Below, in pieces: positions 16,178 to 24,027 of a DNA stretch of 64,000 nucleotides. Position numbers and translations under genes: made by a program. The notes under the pieces were generated by a model, which saw only the letters and a program-made list of their open reading frames with translations, did not search any database and had not been told where the DNA came from. The DNA comes from Micromonospora echinospora (GTDB taxonomy: Bacteria > Actinomycetota > Actinomycetes > Mycobacteriales > Micromonosporaceae), in contig NZ_JACHJC010000001.1 of NCBI RefSeq assembly GCF_014203425.1, positions 2,852,001-2,916,000 on the forward strand, in the 5' to 3' direction. Position 1 is the stretch's first letter, and the number at the start of each line of letters is the position of its first letter.

Positions 16178-17515
16178 TCAGAGTTCGGGGTCGGGGGACT
16201 GGCGGGACTCGGGCGTGGTGCCGCGCAGGCGGGCGATCAGGCGCATGCCGTGGTAGATGATCAGGGCGGCCGCCGTGCCCAGCGCGATGCCGTTGAAGGA
16301 CAGGTCACCGGCGGTGAGCGTGTAGTTGGCGGCGCCGACGATCACCGCTACCGCCGCCGTGAACAGGTTGATCGGGTCGTGGAAGTCGACCCGGCCCTCG
16401 ATCCAGATCCGGGCGCCGAGGATGGCGATCAGGCCGTACAGCGCGGTGGTCGCGCCACCCAGCACGCCGGCCGGCACGGTCAGGATCAGCGCGCCGAACT
16501 TCGGGCAGAGCCCGAGCAGGATCGCTGTGCCGCCGGCCACCCAGTACGCGGCCGTGGAGTAGACGCGGGTCGCCGCCATCACGCCGATGTTCTCCGCGTA
16601 CGTGGTGGTGCCGGAACCGCCGCCCGAGCCGGCCAGCACGGTGGCGACGCCGTCGCCGAGCAGCGCCCGGCCCATGTCGCGGTCGAGGTTGCGGCCGGTC
16701 ATCGCGGCGACCGCCTTGACGTGCCCGGCGTTCTCCGCGATCAGCACGAGGATCACCGGGATGACCAGCACGACGGCGCGCGCGTCGAAGCTCGGCGTGT
16801 GGAACTCGGGGAAACCGATCCAGGCCGCCTGCCGCAGCCCGCGTACGGCCTGCTGGTCGAGGTTGCCGGTCAGCGCGGCGAGCACCCAGCCGACCACCAC
16901 GCCGACGAGGATCGACAGCCGGGCCACGAAACCGCGGAAGAGCACTGTGGTGAGCAGGATCGCGGCGAGGGTGACCACGGCGATCAGCGGCTGCGCCTTG
17001 ACGCCGGTGCCGGCGCCGCCGCCGTCCCAGGCCACCGGCGCGAGATTGAGGCCGATCAGCATGACGATCGCGCCGGTGACCACCGGCGGCATCAGCGTGT
17101 CGATCCAGCGGGAGCCGGCCACCTGCACCACCACGCCGACGAGCGCGAGCGCGACTCCCGCGACCACGATGCCGCCGAGAGCCGCGCCGATGCCGCCGTC
17201 GGTCTTCGCCGCGAGCACCGGCGCGATGAACGCGAACGACGAGCCGAGGTACGAGGGCAGCCGGTTTCCGGTGATCAGCAGGAACAGCAACGTGCCGAGC
17301 CCGGAGAACAGCAGCGTGGTGGCGGGCGGGAATCCGGTGATCAGCGGGACGGTGAAGGTGGCGCCGAACATGGCGACCACGTGCTGTACGCCCACGCCGA
17401 CGGTGCGCGGCCAGGAGAGCCGTTCGTCGGGCCGGACCACGTCGCCGGGGCGTACCTGGCGGCCGTCGCCGTGCAGCGTCCACGGGGACCAGCGGGAGGT
17501 GGGGGACTGGGTCAT
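16178..17515 (-). CDS. uracil/xanthine permease (nucleobase:cation symporter 2)
   Basis: A 445-residue NCS2/NAT family transporter with about 12-14 membrane segments. It shows the N-terminal QHVVAMFGATFTVPLITG signature, LPSYLGSSFAFIAP, the substrate-site AENAGHVKAVAAMTGRNL, and GSGGGSGTTTYAENIGVMAATRVYS. These fit the UraA/PyrP subgroup, which imports uracil by proton symport. ATG 17515 has a weak AAGGG upstream. The gene stands alone; a G-rich tandem repeat begins at its stop codon. Confidence 0.9.
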   Translation of the reverse strand: MTQSPTSRWSPWTLHGDGRQVRPGDVVRPDERLSWPRTVGVGVQHVVAMFGATFTVPLITGFPPATTLLFSGLGTLLFLLITGNRLPSYLGSSFAFIAPVLAAKTDGGIGAALGGIVVAGVALALVGVVVQVAGSRWIDTLMPPVVTGAIVMLIGLNLAPVAWDGGGAGTGVKAQPLIAVVTLAAILLTTVLFRGFVARLSILVGVVVGWVLAALTGNLDQQAVRGLRQAAWIGFPEFHTPSFDARAVVLVIPVILVLIAENAGHVKAVAAMTGRNLDRDMGRALLGDGVATVLAGSGGGSGTTTYAENIGVMAATRVYSTAAYWVAGGTAILLGLCPKFGALILTVPAGVLGGATTALYGLIAILGARIWIEGRVDFHDPINLFTAAVAVIVGAANYTLTAGDLSFNGIALGTAAALIIYHGMRLIARLRGTTPESRQSPDPEL

Positions 17516-17609
17516 CTGTCGCCCTTCGCGTCATCGGGTGACGGGGCGTGATCGACCCTGGGGGTTGTTTCTAGCACGTGCCCAGCGCAGATGTGGGCCC
17601 GGCCCGGGC

Positions 17610-18248
17610 TCAGGCGACGCCGGTGGGACGGAACTGGACGCTGACGCGAGGGCCGACCGGGCGGGTGGTCTTCGGCACGGCGTGTTCCCAGGTGCGCTGG
17701 CAGGAGCCGCCCATCACCACGAGGTCGCCGTGGCCGAGCGGGAACCGCAGGCTGCCGCCGCCTCCGCCGCGGGGTCGCAGCAGCAGCGCGCGCGGGGAGC
17801 CGAACGAGACGATCGCGACCATCGTGTCGGTGTGCGCGGAGCGGCCCAGGGTGTCGCCGTGCCAGGCCACGCTGTCGCGCCCGTCCCGGTAGAGGCACAT
17901 GCCGGCGGTGACGAACGGCTCGCCCAGCTCGGGCGCGTAGTGCCGGGTGAGCGCGTCACGGGCCGTCGTGAGCACCGGATGCGGCAGCGGCCGGCCGGCG
18001 GCGTACCAGCAGAGCAGCCGGGGCACGTCGACCTCGGTGTCGTACATGGTGCGGCGCTCGGCCCGCCAGGGCACGTCGTGGCGCAACGTGTCGAGCACCG
18101 CGTCGGAGCCCCGCACCCAGCCGGGCAGGTGGTCGACCCAGGCGCCCCGGCTCAGCTCGTGGCGGCGCAGCGCCCCGGCGAGCGGGCCCAGGGTGGGGCC
18201 CTGCTCGGCCAGGTCGAGCATCGAGGGCTGGTACGCGACGTCGGACAC
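17610..18248 (-). CDS. AlkB-like 2OG-Fe(II) dioxygenase
   Basis: A 212-residue AlkB family protein. The Fe ligands His and Asp lie in AWHGDTLG, the distal His in RTWEHAVPK, and the 2-oxoglutarate Arg in GPRVSVQFR. DVPRLLCWYAAG and GEPFVTAGMCLYRDGRD form the substrate lid seen in bacterial AlkB homologues. The family removes alkyl groups from damaged bases (1-meA, 3-meC) by oxidation. GTG 18248 is exactly 7 nt after a TACGAT -10 box and there is no ribosome site, so the transcript is probably leaderless. A short palindrome overlaps the promoter. Confidence 0.88.
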   Translation of the reverse strand: MSDVAYQPSMLDLAEQGPTLGPLAGALRRHELSRGAWVDHLPGWVRGSDAVLDTLRHDVPWRAERRTMYDTEVDVPRLLCWYAAGRPLPHPVLTTARDALTRHYAPELGEPFVTAGMCLYRDGRDSVAWHGDTLGRSAHTDTMVAIVSFGSPRALLLRPRGGGGGSLRFPLGHGDLVVMGGSCQRTWEHAVPKTTRPVGPRVSVQFRPTGVA

Positions 18249-18255
18249 GCCGCCG

Positions 18256-18277
18256 ATCGTACCCTGTTTAGAACAGG
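18256..18277 (-). promoter_or_regulatory. promoter of the alkB-like gene with a palindromic operator candidate
   Basis: On the minus strand, CCTGTTCTAAACAGG (18263-18277) is a perfect 6-bp-arm inverted repeat. It sits directly upstream of TACGAT (18256-18261), the inferred -10 box. A regulator bound here would block RNA polymerase. It does not match the GAAC-N4-GTTC LexA box of actinobacteria. Confidence 0.5.
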
Positions 18278-18287
18278 CGTACGACTG

Positions 18288-19613
18288 TCAGCGCCGCAGC
18301 ATCCGGCGGACCTTGCCCGGGACGGCCTGCTTGATCCGCTCGCGCAGCTGCTGCGAGCGCAGCGCGTCGATGGTCTCGGTGAGCTTGGCGTTCTCGTCGC
18401 GCAGCCGCTCGATGCGGGTCAGCAGTTCGGCCGGCGGGGTGGCGGCGGCGGGCCCGACGGCCGGCGGGAACACCGTCTCGCCGACCCGCCGGTCGAAGCG
18501 GACGGCGCTTTCGTCGTCGTCGAACGAGATGCCGAGGTCGTGCTTGCGCAGGAACGCGGTGATGGTCTCGAAGCGTGCCTTGTGGCCGTCGGTGAGCGCG
18601 GTGTAGTCGGCCTCCGCGTAGAGGTCGGCGGCGTCGACGTCGGCCGGCACGTCGCGCATGATCCGGTGCGGGATGTCGAAGTAGCGGGCCAGTTCCAGCG
18701 TGCGCGAGTCGTGCGCGAACAGGTAGCCGGGCGTGCCGGCGGCCAGCGCGGTGATGGTGCCGTGGATGCGGGTGCCGAACGCGAAGTCGTACCCGGACAG
18801 GTGCGACATCCAGGTCCACGGGTCGACGAACATGCGCACCTTGTCCTCGACGAACAGCGGGTGCGAGGTGTGCAGTGGGATGTCGCTGCTCTGCCCCCGG
18901 TGCTCGGGCGCGTCGCCGTAGAGCAGGGTGCCGAGGGTACGCAGGTCCTGCGGTACGTAGCACAGGTTCGGGTAGCGCTCGTGGTGGTGGCGGACCACCG
19001 AGGCCATCGAGCGGACGTACGGGGAGATGGTGAGCGCCACCTTCGACTCGGCGGTCAGCTCCGGCTGCCTCTTCTCCAGCGGGAACGTGTCGCCGTGCAG
19101 GAACATCGACGGGCAGCCGATCTGCTCCACGTCGGAGAAGCCCAGCGTGTTGAGGTAGCTCTCGGTCACCTCGCCGCGTACGCCGATGCTGTGCGACCGG
19201 TCCAGCACGGCCTTGCAGAAGGCGCGCACCGGCTCGTCGATCGGCCGCAGGTACTCGCGGTCGCCGTCGACGTTGGTCTGCACGCCGACGCCGAGCACCA
19301 CCACCGGGATCTTCAGCCGTTCGATCAGCCGGGTCAGCGGGGTGAGGCGGTGCACGAAGCTGCGGCGGAAGGCGTTCGCCAGCGGCACGACGAACACGTC
19401 GTACCGCTCGTTGATCTCGTCGGCGAGGCGCGGATCGGCCGGGGTGCGGGTCGGTGTGATCTCCGCCGTGGAGGTGGCCAGCAGCTTGTGCGCGGCGTGG
19501 CTGAAGACCAGGTTTCCGCTGTTGTCCCCGATCCAGTTGCCGGCGAACGTCTCCTCCGGCGTGAGGACGTCGAACGGGCCCTTGCGGGCGCGGAGCAGGA
19601 TCCGCTGGTGCAT
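18288..19613 (-). CDS. polysaccharide pyruvyl transferase family protein
   Basis: A 441-residue protein of the PS_pyruv_trans family (CsaB/WcaK type, GT-B-like fold). Features are GNWIGDNSGNLVFSHA at the start, VVVLGVGVQ, SIGVRGEVTESYLNTLGF, VEQIGCPSMFL and the C-terminal GTRIHGTITALAAGTPGYLFAHDSRT block. The last 60 residues form a predicted coiled coil (TRIERLRDENAKLTETIDAL) ending in a basic tail. The family adds pyruvate ketals from PEP to sugars of wall polymers. GGAAGGTGAG precedes ATG 19613. It opens the surface-polymer part of the window, although 5 kb of other genes lie between it and the main locus. Confidence 0.85.
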   Translation of the reverse strand: MHQRILLRARKGPFDVLTPEETFAGNWIGDNSGNLVFSHAAHKLLATSTAEITPTRTPADPRLADEINERYDVFVVPLANAFRRSFVHRLTPLTRLIERLKIPVVVLGVGVQTNVDGDREYLRPIDEPVRAFCKAVLDRSHSIGVRGEVTESYLNTLGFSDVEQIGCPSMFLHGDTFPLEKRQPELTAESKVALTISPYVRSMASVVRHHHERYPNLCYVPQDLRTLGTLLYGDAPEHRGQSSDIPLHTSHPLFVEDKVRMFVDPWTWMSHLSGYDFAFGTRIHGTITALAAGTPGYLFAHDSRTLELARYFDIPHRIMRDVPADVDAADLYAEADYTALTDGHKARFETITAFLRKHDLGISFDDDESAVRFDRRVGETVFPPAVGPAAATPPAELLTRIERLRDENAKLTETIDALRSQQLRERIKQAVPGKVRRMLRR

Positions 19614-19769
19614 CAGGTTCGCTCACCTTCCGTACGGCACGGCGTGCCGGCGGGCGCCGGTCGGGCGCTCGCGCGTGCAGGAACGGAAATCCTATCCGCC
19701 GCCGCGCGGGGACCGGTCGGCCGTCGGCTCGCCGGGAACGTCCCGGTACTCCGGGGTAGGGTGCCCGGA

Positions 19770-20990
19770 ATGACCAGCGCGCCGACCGTCACCCGTGCCC
19801 CGCGCCTGCCGTCGCTGACCGGTTTGCGGTGGGTCGCCGCGCTGCTTGTCTTCGGCTTCCACGCCGGGACCATGGGGATCGTCGCCGAGCCGCACCTCAA
19901 GGCGGTGGTGGACAAGGCGTTCAGCCTCGGCCTGTCCGGCGTCGAGTTCTTCTTCATCCTCAGCGGGTTCGTGCTGGTCTGGTCGTACCGCGACGGGGAG
20001 CGGGCGTGGACGTTCCTGCGCCGCCGGCTCGCCAAGATCTACCCGAACCACGTGGTGACGTTCGTGGCGGCGCTGGCGGTCGCGGCGTGGTTCGCCGACC
20101 CGGTCCTGCCGTGGGCGGCGATCGGCAACTTCTTCCTGGTCCAGGCGTGGATCCCGCTGAACGGCTACTTCTACAGCGTCAACAACGTGAGCTGGTCGCT
20201 CTCCTGCGAGCTGGCCTTCTACCTGTGCCTGCCGCTGGTGGTGCCGCGGCTGCGCCGGGCCCGTACCGGGGTGCTCCGGGCCGTGCTGGTCGCGGCGCCG
20301 CTGCTCATCCTGGCGCTGTGGCCGGGCCAGGAACTGGTGCCGGAGGAGCAGCGGTGGTGGTTCACCCAGATCTTCCCGGTGACCCGGTCGCTGGAGTTCT
20401 GGATGGGCGTGGCCGCCGCCGAGCTGATGCGCCGCCACCGCTGGCGCGGACCGAACCTCGCCGTCGCCACCGGCCTGTTCGTCACCACCTGGGTGGTCGC
20501 CGCGCTGTGGATCCCGGCCGAGTTCTGGGCGGCGTTGCTCGCCGTGGCGTACCTGCTGGTCATCGCCGCGGCGGCGGACGCCGACGTGCGCGGCCGGCCC
20601 ACCCCCTGGCGGTCCCGGCCGATGATCTGGCTCGGTGAGGTCTCGTTCGCCTTCTACCTGGTGCACGTGCTGGTCATGGTCACCGTCCTGCGGCTGACCG
20701 GGGACTGGGGCACCGGCCTGCCCGGCTGGCGGGGGCCGCTCGCGGTGCTCGGCTTCCTGCTGCTCACGCTCGCGCTCGCCGCCGCGCTGCACCGCTGGGT
20801 GGAGCTGCCGATGATGCGCCTGCTCGGTCCGTCCCGCCGGGCCCGCGCGGCCGCCGCGGCGGCGTCGTCGGTGCCGGCTCCGCGTGTGCCCGCCGAGGGT
20901 GCGGGAGCCCTGGCCGCCGACGGCGGCGCGGCGTCCGACGGCGGTGCGGCCGAGGGCATCGAGTACGCCGGGCGGCGTCGACCGGACTGA
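19770..20990 (+). CDS. acyltransferase 3 family membrane protein
   Basis: The 406-residue integral membrane acyltransferase has about ten helices. Near the N-terminus are the family motifs LTGLRWVAALLVFGFHAG (catalytic His) and GVEFFFILSGFVLVWSY, then RRLAKIYPNH and NNVSWSLSCELAFYLCLPL, and near the C-terminus GEVSFAFYLVHVLVM. Such proteins O-acylate wall polysaccharides or lipids across the membrane. The tail of 60 residues is Ala/Gly rich and disordered. ATG 19770 lies 7 nt after TAGGGT, so the transcript is probably leaderless. It diverges from the pyruvyl transferase gene, and both could decorate the same polymer. Confidence 0.88.
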   Translation: MTSAPTVTRAPRLPSLTGLRWVAALLVFGFHAGTMGIVAEPHLKAVVDKAFSLGLSGVEFFFILSGFVLVWSYRDGERAWTFLRRRLAKIYPNHVVTFVAALAVAAWFADPVLPWAAIGNFFLVQAWIPLNGYFYSVNNVSWSLSCELAFYLCLPLVVPRLRRARTGVLRAVLVAAPLLILALWPGQELVPEEQRWWFTQIFPVTRSLEFWMGVAAAELMRRHRWRGPNLAVATGLFVTTWVVAALWIPAEFWAALLAVAYLLVIAAAADADVRGRPTPWRSRPMIWLGEVSFAFYLVHVLVMVTVLRLTGDWGTGLPGWRGPLAVLGFLLLTLALAAALHRWVELPMMRLLGPSRRARAAAAAASSVPAPRVPAEGAGALAADGGAASDGGAAEGIEYAGRRRPD

Positions 20991-21070
20991 CCCGGTGCGT
21001 CCCGGTCCGGCCGATTCGCGACACGCCGGGCGGCGGTGCGTTCCGGGGGGATCGGCGGTAATTTGTACCC

Positions 21071-21406
21071 GTGCTTCCGATCGCGCTCACCTGCCCGGTG
21101 TGGTGGGTGGCGCGCTGGACCGCCCGGATGCTGGCCAGTCTCGCCGTGGTCGTCGCCTGTTCGTTCGGCGCGGCCACGCTGCCGGCCGGCGCCGCCCCGG
21201 CCGCGGTCGCCGGTCCGGCGTACGCGAGCACGCCGGCCGCCGCCGAGCGACCGAAACACGACCGCACCGCCGGGCGGCAGGCCCGTCCCGTCGGCGCTCC
21301 CGCGCCCGCCCCACGGGCGACCGACACGCTCCGGGCCGGCCCACAGCCGGTCCCGGCCGGCCGGATCACCGCGCCGGTCGGCCTGCGGGCCCCGCCCGCC
21401 CGCTGA
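21071..21406 (+). CDS. small hypothetical exported or membrane-anchored protein
   Basis: A 111-residue protein with one hydrophobic segment (MLASLAVVVACSFGAATLPAG, residues 20-40) followed by a Pro/Ala/Arg-rich tail without domain signature. Third codon positions are strongly G/C, supporting real coding. GTG 21071 sits 6 nt after TAATTT, which is a good -10 box, and no ribosome site is present, so a leaderless start is likely. ATG 21128 is an alternative start. Function unknown. Confidence 0.55.
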   Translation: MLPIALTCPVWWVARWTARMLASLAVVVACSFGAATLPAGAAPAAVAGPAYASTPAAAERPKHDRTAGRQARPVGAPAPAPRATDTLRAGPQPVPAGRITAPVGLRAPPAR

Positions 21407-21545
21407 TCCGCACACGGGCGCTCGCCCGTCACCGCACCCACCGAACGTCATCCCGCACCCGCCCCTCGACGGCCCGGCGCACGCGCCCCCGCCCCGACCG
21501 GCCGTGCGGAGTCTCCCGCCAGGTTCTTCCCGTGAGGTGCCGACC

Positions 21546-22310
21546 ATGTCGCAGACCGCTCTCTACCACTTCCTCACCGCGGTTCCCGAGGCCGCCGCCA
21601 TCTGGTCCTTCCTGATGCTTCTCGCGTTCGGCCTGCTCGCCGTGCTGGTGGCCCGGCCCGAGCGGGACGGTGCCGTCGAGGCCGCCGCCGATCCGGTGGA
21701 CGCGGACGCCGCGCGCCGCGACGACCTCGTCCGGTACGCCGACGAGGTGGCGGTCGCCGCCGCAGGCGCCGCCCAGACGGCCCGTCGCCGCCGGGAGCGG
21801 TGGCTGGTCGCGCAGGACGAGGCGGAACGGGCCTGGGTGGCGTACGACGAGGCGGACACCGCCGCGCGCCGCCTGGCCGGGGCCGCCGCGCTGGCCGCCC
21901 CGCGCACCCCGCGTACCCCTGCGGAGTACGCGGCCCGGGAGCGCTGGCTGCACCACGCCGCCATGACGGCGCACTGGCGTGGCGAGCTGTCCGCCCGCCA
22001 GCTCGCCGACGTGCTGGCGCGCCGCAACGGGTGGGACCCGCGCCGGCACCCGGCCGAGCAGGAGGTCGTGCTGGCCCGCACCGTCCGGGACCGGCGCCGG
22101 GCCGGGTGGGAGAGCGCCGCCGAGCGGGAGCGGCTGGCCTGGCGGGACGCCGAACTGGCCGCCGAGGCCGCCCGGACGCTCGCCGCCGAGGCGTACGCGG
22201 CCACCCTGGCGTTGCGGCCCGCTGCGGTGTCCCGCGGCGCGGCGACGATGCCCCTCGCGGTCGGCGCGTCCGTCCGCACCGCCCGGTGGCGTCCGGCCCG
22301 GGTCGGCTGA
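21546..22310 (+). CDS. hypothetical membrane-anchored Ala/Arg-rich helical protein
   Basis: The protein has 254 residues. An N-terminal membrane helix (AIWSFLMLLAFGLLAVLVA, residues 18-36) is followed by a long, highly charged helical region from about 50 to 230, rich in Ala, Arg and Glu (AAQTARRRRERWLVAQDEAERAW and similar). This is probably a coiled coil in the cytoplasm. ATG 21546 follows GAGGT. I do not recognise a family. It is not in an obvious operon; the next gene begins 650 bp downstream behind a riboswitch. Confidence 0.65.
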   Translation: MSQTALYHFLTAVPEAAAIWSFLMLLAFGLLAVLVARPERDGAVEAAADPVDADAARRDDLVRYADEVAVAAAGAAQTARRRRERWLVAQDEAERAWVAYDEADTAARRLAGAAALAAPRTPRTPAEYAARERWLHHAAMTAHWRGELSARQLADVLARRNGWDPRRHPAEQEVVLARTVRDRRRAGWESAAERERLAWRDAELAAEAARTLAAEAYAATLALRPAAVSRGAATMPLAVGASVRTARWRPARVG

Positions 22311-22599
22311 GGCGCCGGTGGCGACCGAATTGTTACCCGGAATGTGGTGACCCCGCTCACCCAGGACGCGGAAACGGGCGTCCGGCGCAGAACAGGGCAG
22401 CGGACCGCGCAATTGCCGGTCACCGGCTCGCCGTCTGTCCCCTTTCCGCCGGCAGGTCACGTCACCACTGCTTGTCCCATTGAGTGAAGTGAGTAACCGA
22501 CTGTTCCGAAATCCGTTACCGAGGATCACGTTTACGCAGGTGGGAGCGCTTGGCAGGGGCAATACCCACCGGTAGTGTCGGCGCGTCCGGTGCGGTAAC
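22311..22599 (+). other. upstream region of the riboswitch transcript, no gene seen
   Basis: There is no credible coding frame here. The segment 22480-22535 is clearly AT-richer than the genome (for example GAAATCCGTTACC and GATCACGTTTACG) and should contain the promoter for the riboswitch RNA. I could not settle on one -35/-10 pair. Confidence 0.4.
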
Positions 22600-22757
22600 C
22601 GATCGCAGAAGGCGACGCCGCGCCGACCCGCCTAATCGTGTCAACACGAACCGGGGAACCATGAGCACCATCGGGGTGAATCCGCGGCCACGGCCGCGGT
22701 AGGGCGTACTTCCCGCCCGAATCCGTCAGCTAACCCGGTCGGCGGCCACGGAAGGAG
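22600..22757 (+). promoter_or_regulatory. c-di-AMP riboswitch (ydaO-yuaA type)
   Basis: The conserved core of the ydaO-yuaA class is present in order: CGCCTAATC, then GAACCGGGGAACCA near 22649-22662, GGGGTGAATCC at 22673-22683, a GGTAGGG turn at 22699, then CCCGAATCCGTCAGCTAACC at 22717-22735. The closing P1 helix pairs 22621-22628 (CGCCGACC) perfectly with 22737-22744 (GGTCGGCG). A purine-rich GGAAGGAG follows at once. In actinobacteria this class binds cyclic di-AMP, usually lowering expression of cell-wall hydrolases and osmotic genes. The next full gene is a secreted peptidase-like protein 209 nt downstream, which fits that theme. Confidence 0.9.
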
Positions 22758-22965
22758 TGCCATCCTCGTGCCCACCCCTCGATCGTCCCCCCGCCTTCAC
22801 GGCTCCGCGGTGCCCGCGCTCGCCTGACGCGACCGGCAAACCGCCCCTGGGCGCCCGGCATCGCGGGCGTACCCGCCCCCCGGCCCATCCGGCCCTGCCA
22901 GCACGTGTGGATCACTCCGCGTGCCGGGCCGGCGTGTGCCGATCACGCCCCCCGTGGAGGATTTT
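22758..22965 (+). other. long leader between riboswitch and peptidase gene, with a short open frame
   Basis: GTG 22768, 10 nt after GGAAGGAG, opens a 19-codon frame (MPTPRSSPRLHGSAVPALA) ending at TGA 22825-22827. It could be a leader peptide or the residue of a gene start. The rest of the leader is Pro/Arg-coding-like, GC rich and able to fold. No clear intrinsic terminator is visible. The peptidase has its own ribosome site (GGAGG) just ahead of GTG 22966. Confidence 0.4.
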
Positions 22966-23799
22966 GTGAAGCACCACCTGAAGCGTCAGCTGCGGCGGAT
23001 CGCCACCGAGCGCCCGTACCAGATCATCGCCGGATCGGCCGCGGCGCTCGTGCTGGCCGCCGGCGCCGGCACCGCCCTCGCCGCCGGTGAGGACGCCCCG
23101 GTCCACCAGGAGAACAGCGCCTCGGTCGCCGAACTCGGCGCACGCCTCGGCGAGCCCGCCAGCCGGGGCGAGGCACGCATCGTCGTCCCGCCGGCGTCGC
23201 CCAGCGCCACGCCCAGCGCGTCGCCCAGCACCTCCCCGTCGGCGAAGAAGGCCGCGGCGGACCCGGACGTCACCAAGGCCGCGCCGAAGCCGCCGTCCAG
23301 CAGGACGCTGGACTACGACTACCAGGCGCAGATCAACTACTACTACTGCGGCCCGGCCGCCGTGCGCAACGCGCTCAGCGCCACCGGCGTCGAGCGCAGC
23401 CAGGACGCGCTGGCCGGCCCGCTCGGCACCACCGAGATGGGCACCAACTCGGCCGAGGACACCACGCGCGTGCTCAACCAGCAGGTCAAGGGCAACCCGT
23501 ACCGGACCCGGATGATTCCCGGCTCGGCCAGCGCGGCCCAGATGGACCGGCTCCAGGCCGACGTGGTCGAGGCGATCAGCAACGGCCGGGGGGTCGTCGC
23601 GAACGTCGCCGGCACCGCCACCGACACCAACGGCGGCTGGCACTCGTTCCCGGGCGGCCACTACGTCGCGGTGATCGGTTACAAGGACGACGGCCGGACC
23701 GTCCGGATCGCCGACTCGGCCGACCCGTCGCTGCCGTCGTACTGGCTCACCACCATCGACCTGGCGCACTGGATCGCCAGCCGCGGCTACTCCGCCTGA
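22966..23799 (+). CDS. secreted C39-like cysteine peptidase domain protein under c-di-AMP riboswitch
   Basis: The protein has 277 residues. Basic N-terminus and hydrophobic helix (YQIIAGSAAALVLAAGAGTALAAG, about residues 18-42) form a signal peptide. A Ser/Pro/Ala linker with SPSATPSASPSTSPS spans about 80-100. The C-terminal domain has the papain-like set of the peptidase C39-like family: Cys128 in YYYCGPAAVRNAL, His232 in GGHYVAVIGY and an Asp in IADSADP. The linker suggests an extracellular, wall-spanning position. Known relatives cleave peptides; some may act on the wall. GGAGG precedes GTG 22966. The riboswitch predicts control by cyclic di-AMP. Confidence 0.85.
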   Translation: MKHHLKRQLRRIATERPYQIIAGSAAALVLAAGAGTALAAGEDAPVHQENSASVAELGARLGEPASRGEARIVVPPASPSATPSASPSTSPSAKKAAADPDVTKAAPKPPSSRTLDYDYQAQINYYYCGPAAVRNALSATGVERSQDALAGPLGTTEMGTNSAEDTTRVLNQQVKGNPYRTRMIPGSASAAQMDRLQADVVEAISNGRGVVANVAGTATDTNGGWHSFPGGHYVAVIGYKDDGRTVRIADSADPSLPSYWLTTIDLAHWIASRGYSA

Positions 23800-23815
23800 C
23801 CCTCCGCACCCCCCG

Positions 23816-23848
23816 AAGGCCGGCACCCCACCCCGGGGTGCCGGCCTT
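23816..23848 (+). terminator. stem-loop terminator after the peptidase gene
   Basis: Inverted repeat AAGGCCGGCACCCC / GGGGTGCCGGCCTT with a short loop, 17 nt after the stop codon, followed by CCCC. Strong predicted stem. Confidence 0.8.
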
Positions 23849-23878
23849 CCCCGTCCCCCCGGGCCCTCCCCGGCTCGC

Positions 23879-23947
23879 TGATCTTGCACTTGTGGCCCTG
23901 TCATAGCGGACAAGCCGGGCATCCTGGGGGCCGCAACTGCAAGATCG
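23879..23947. repeat. 69-bp inverted-repeat element (GATCTTGCA arms)
   Basis: The left arm TGATCTTGCACTTGTGGCCC pairs with the right arm GGGCCGCAACTGCAAGATCG with three mismatches. The middle contains the AT-rich TGTCATAGCGGACAAG. Like the 57-bp elements at 15.7-16.1 kb it has GATC at its ends and lies just after a gene, suggesting a related family of intergenic repeats. Confidence 0.6.
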
Positions 23948-24027
23948 ACGGGCAAGGGGCGGGGGCGGGGGCGGGTCGGCTGGGTTTGGTCTCGCGTGTC
24001 CGGGGCGGGCGGTGGCAGACTGCGCCA

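Noticed and set aside
16587..20990. A very long open frame (about 1467 codons) on the plus strand.
   Set aside because: Only its end (19770-20990) is a real gene. The rest is a frame kept open by high GC opposite the permease, alkB-like and pyruvyl transferase genes, with low-complexity Arg/Gly/Val translation.
22757..22969. A 70-codon frame beginning right after the riboswitch.
   Set aside because: The start lies inside the purine-rich site, leaving no room for a ribosome site, and the translation is Pro/Arg/Cys rich without any domain.
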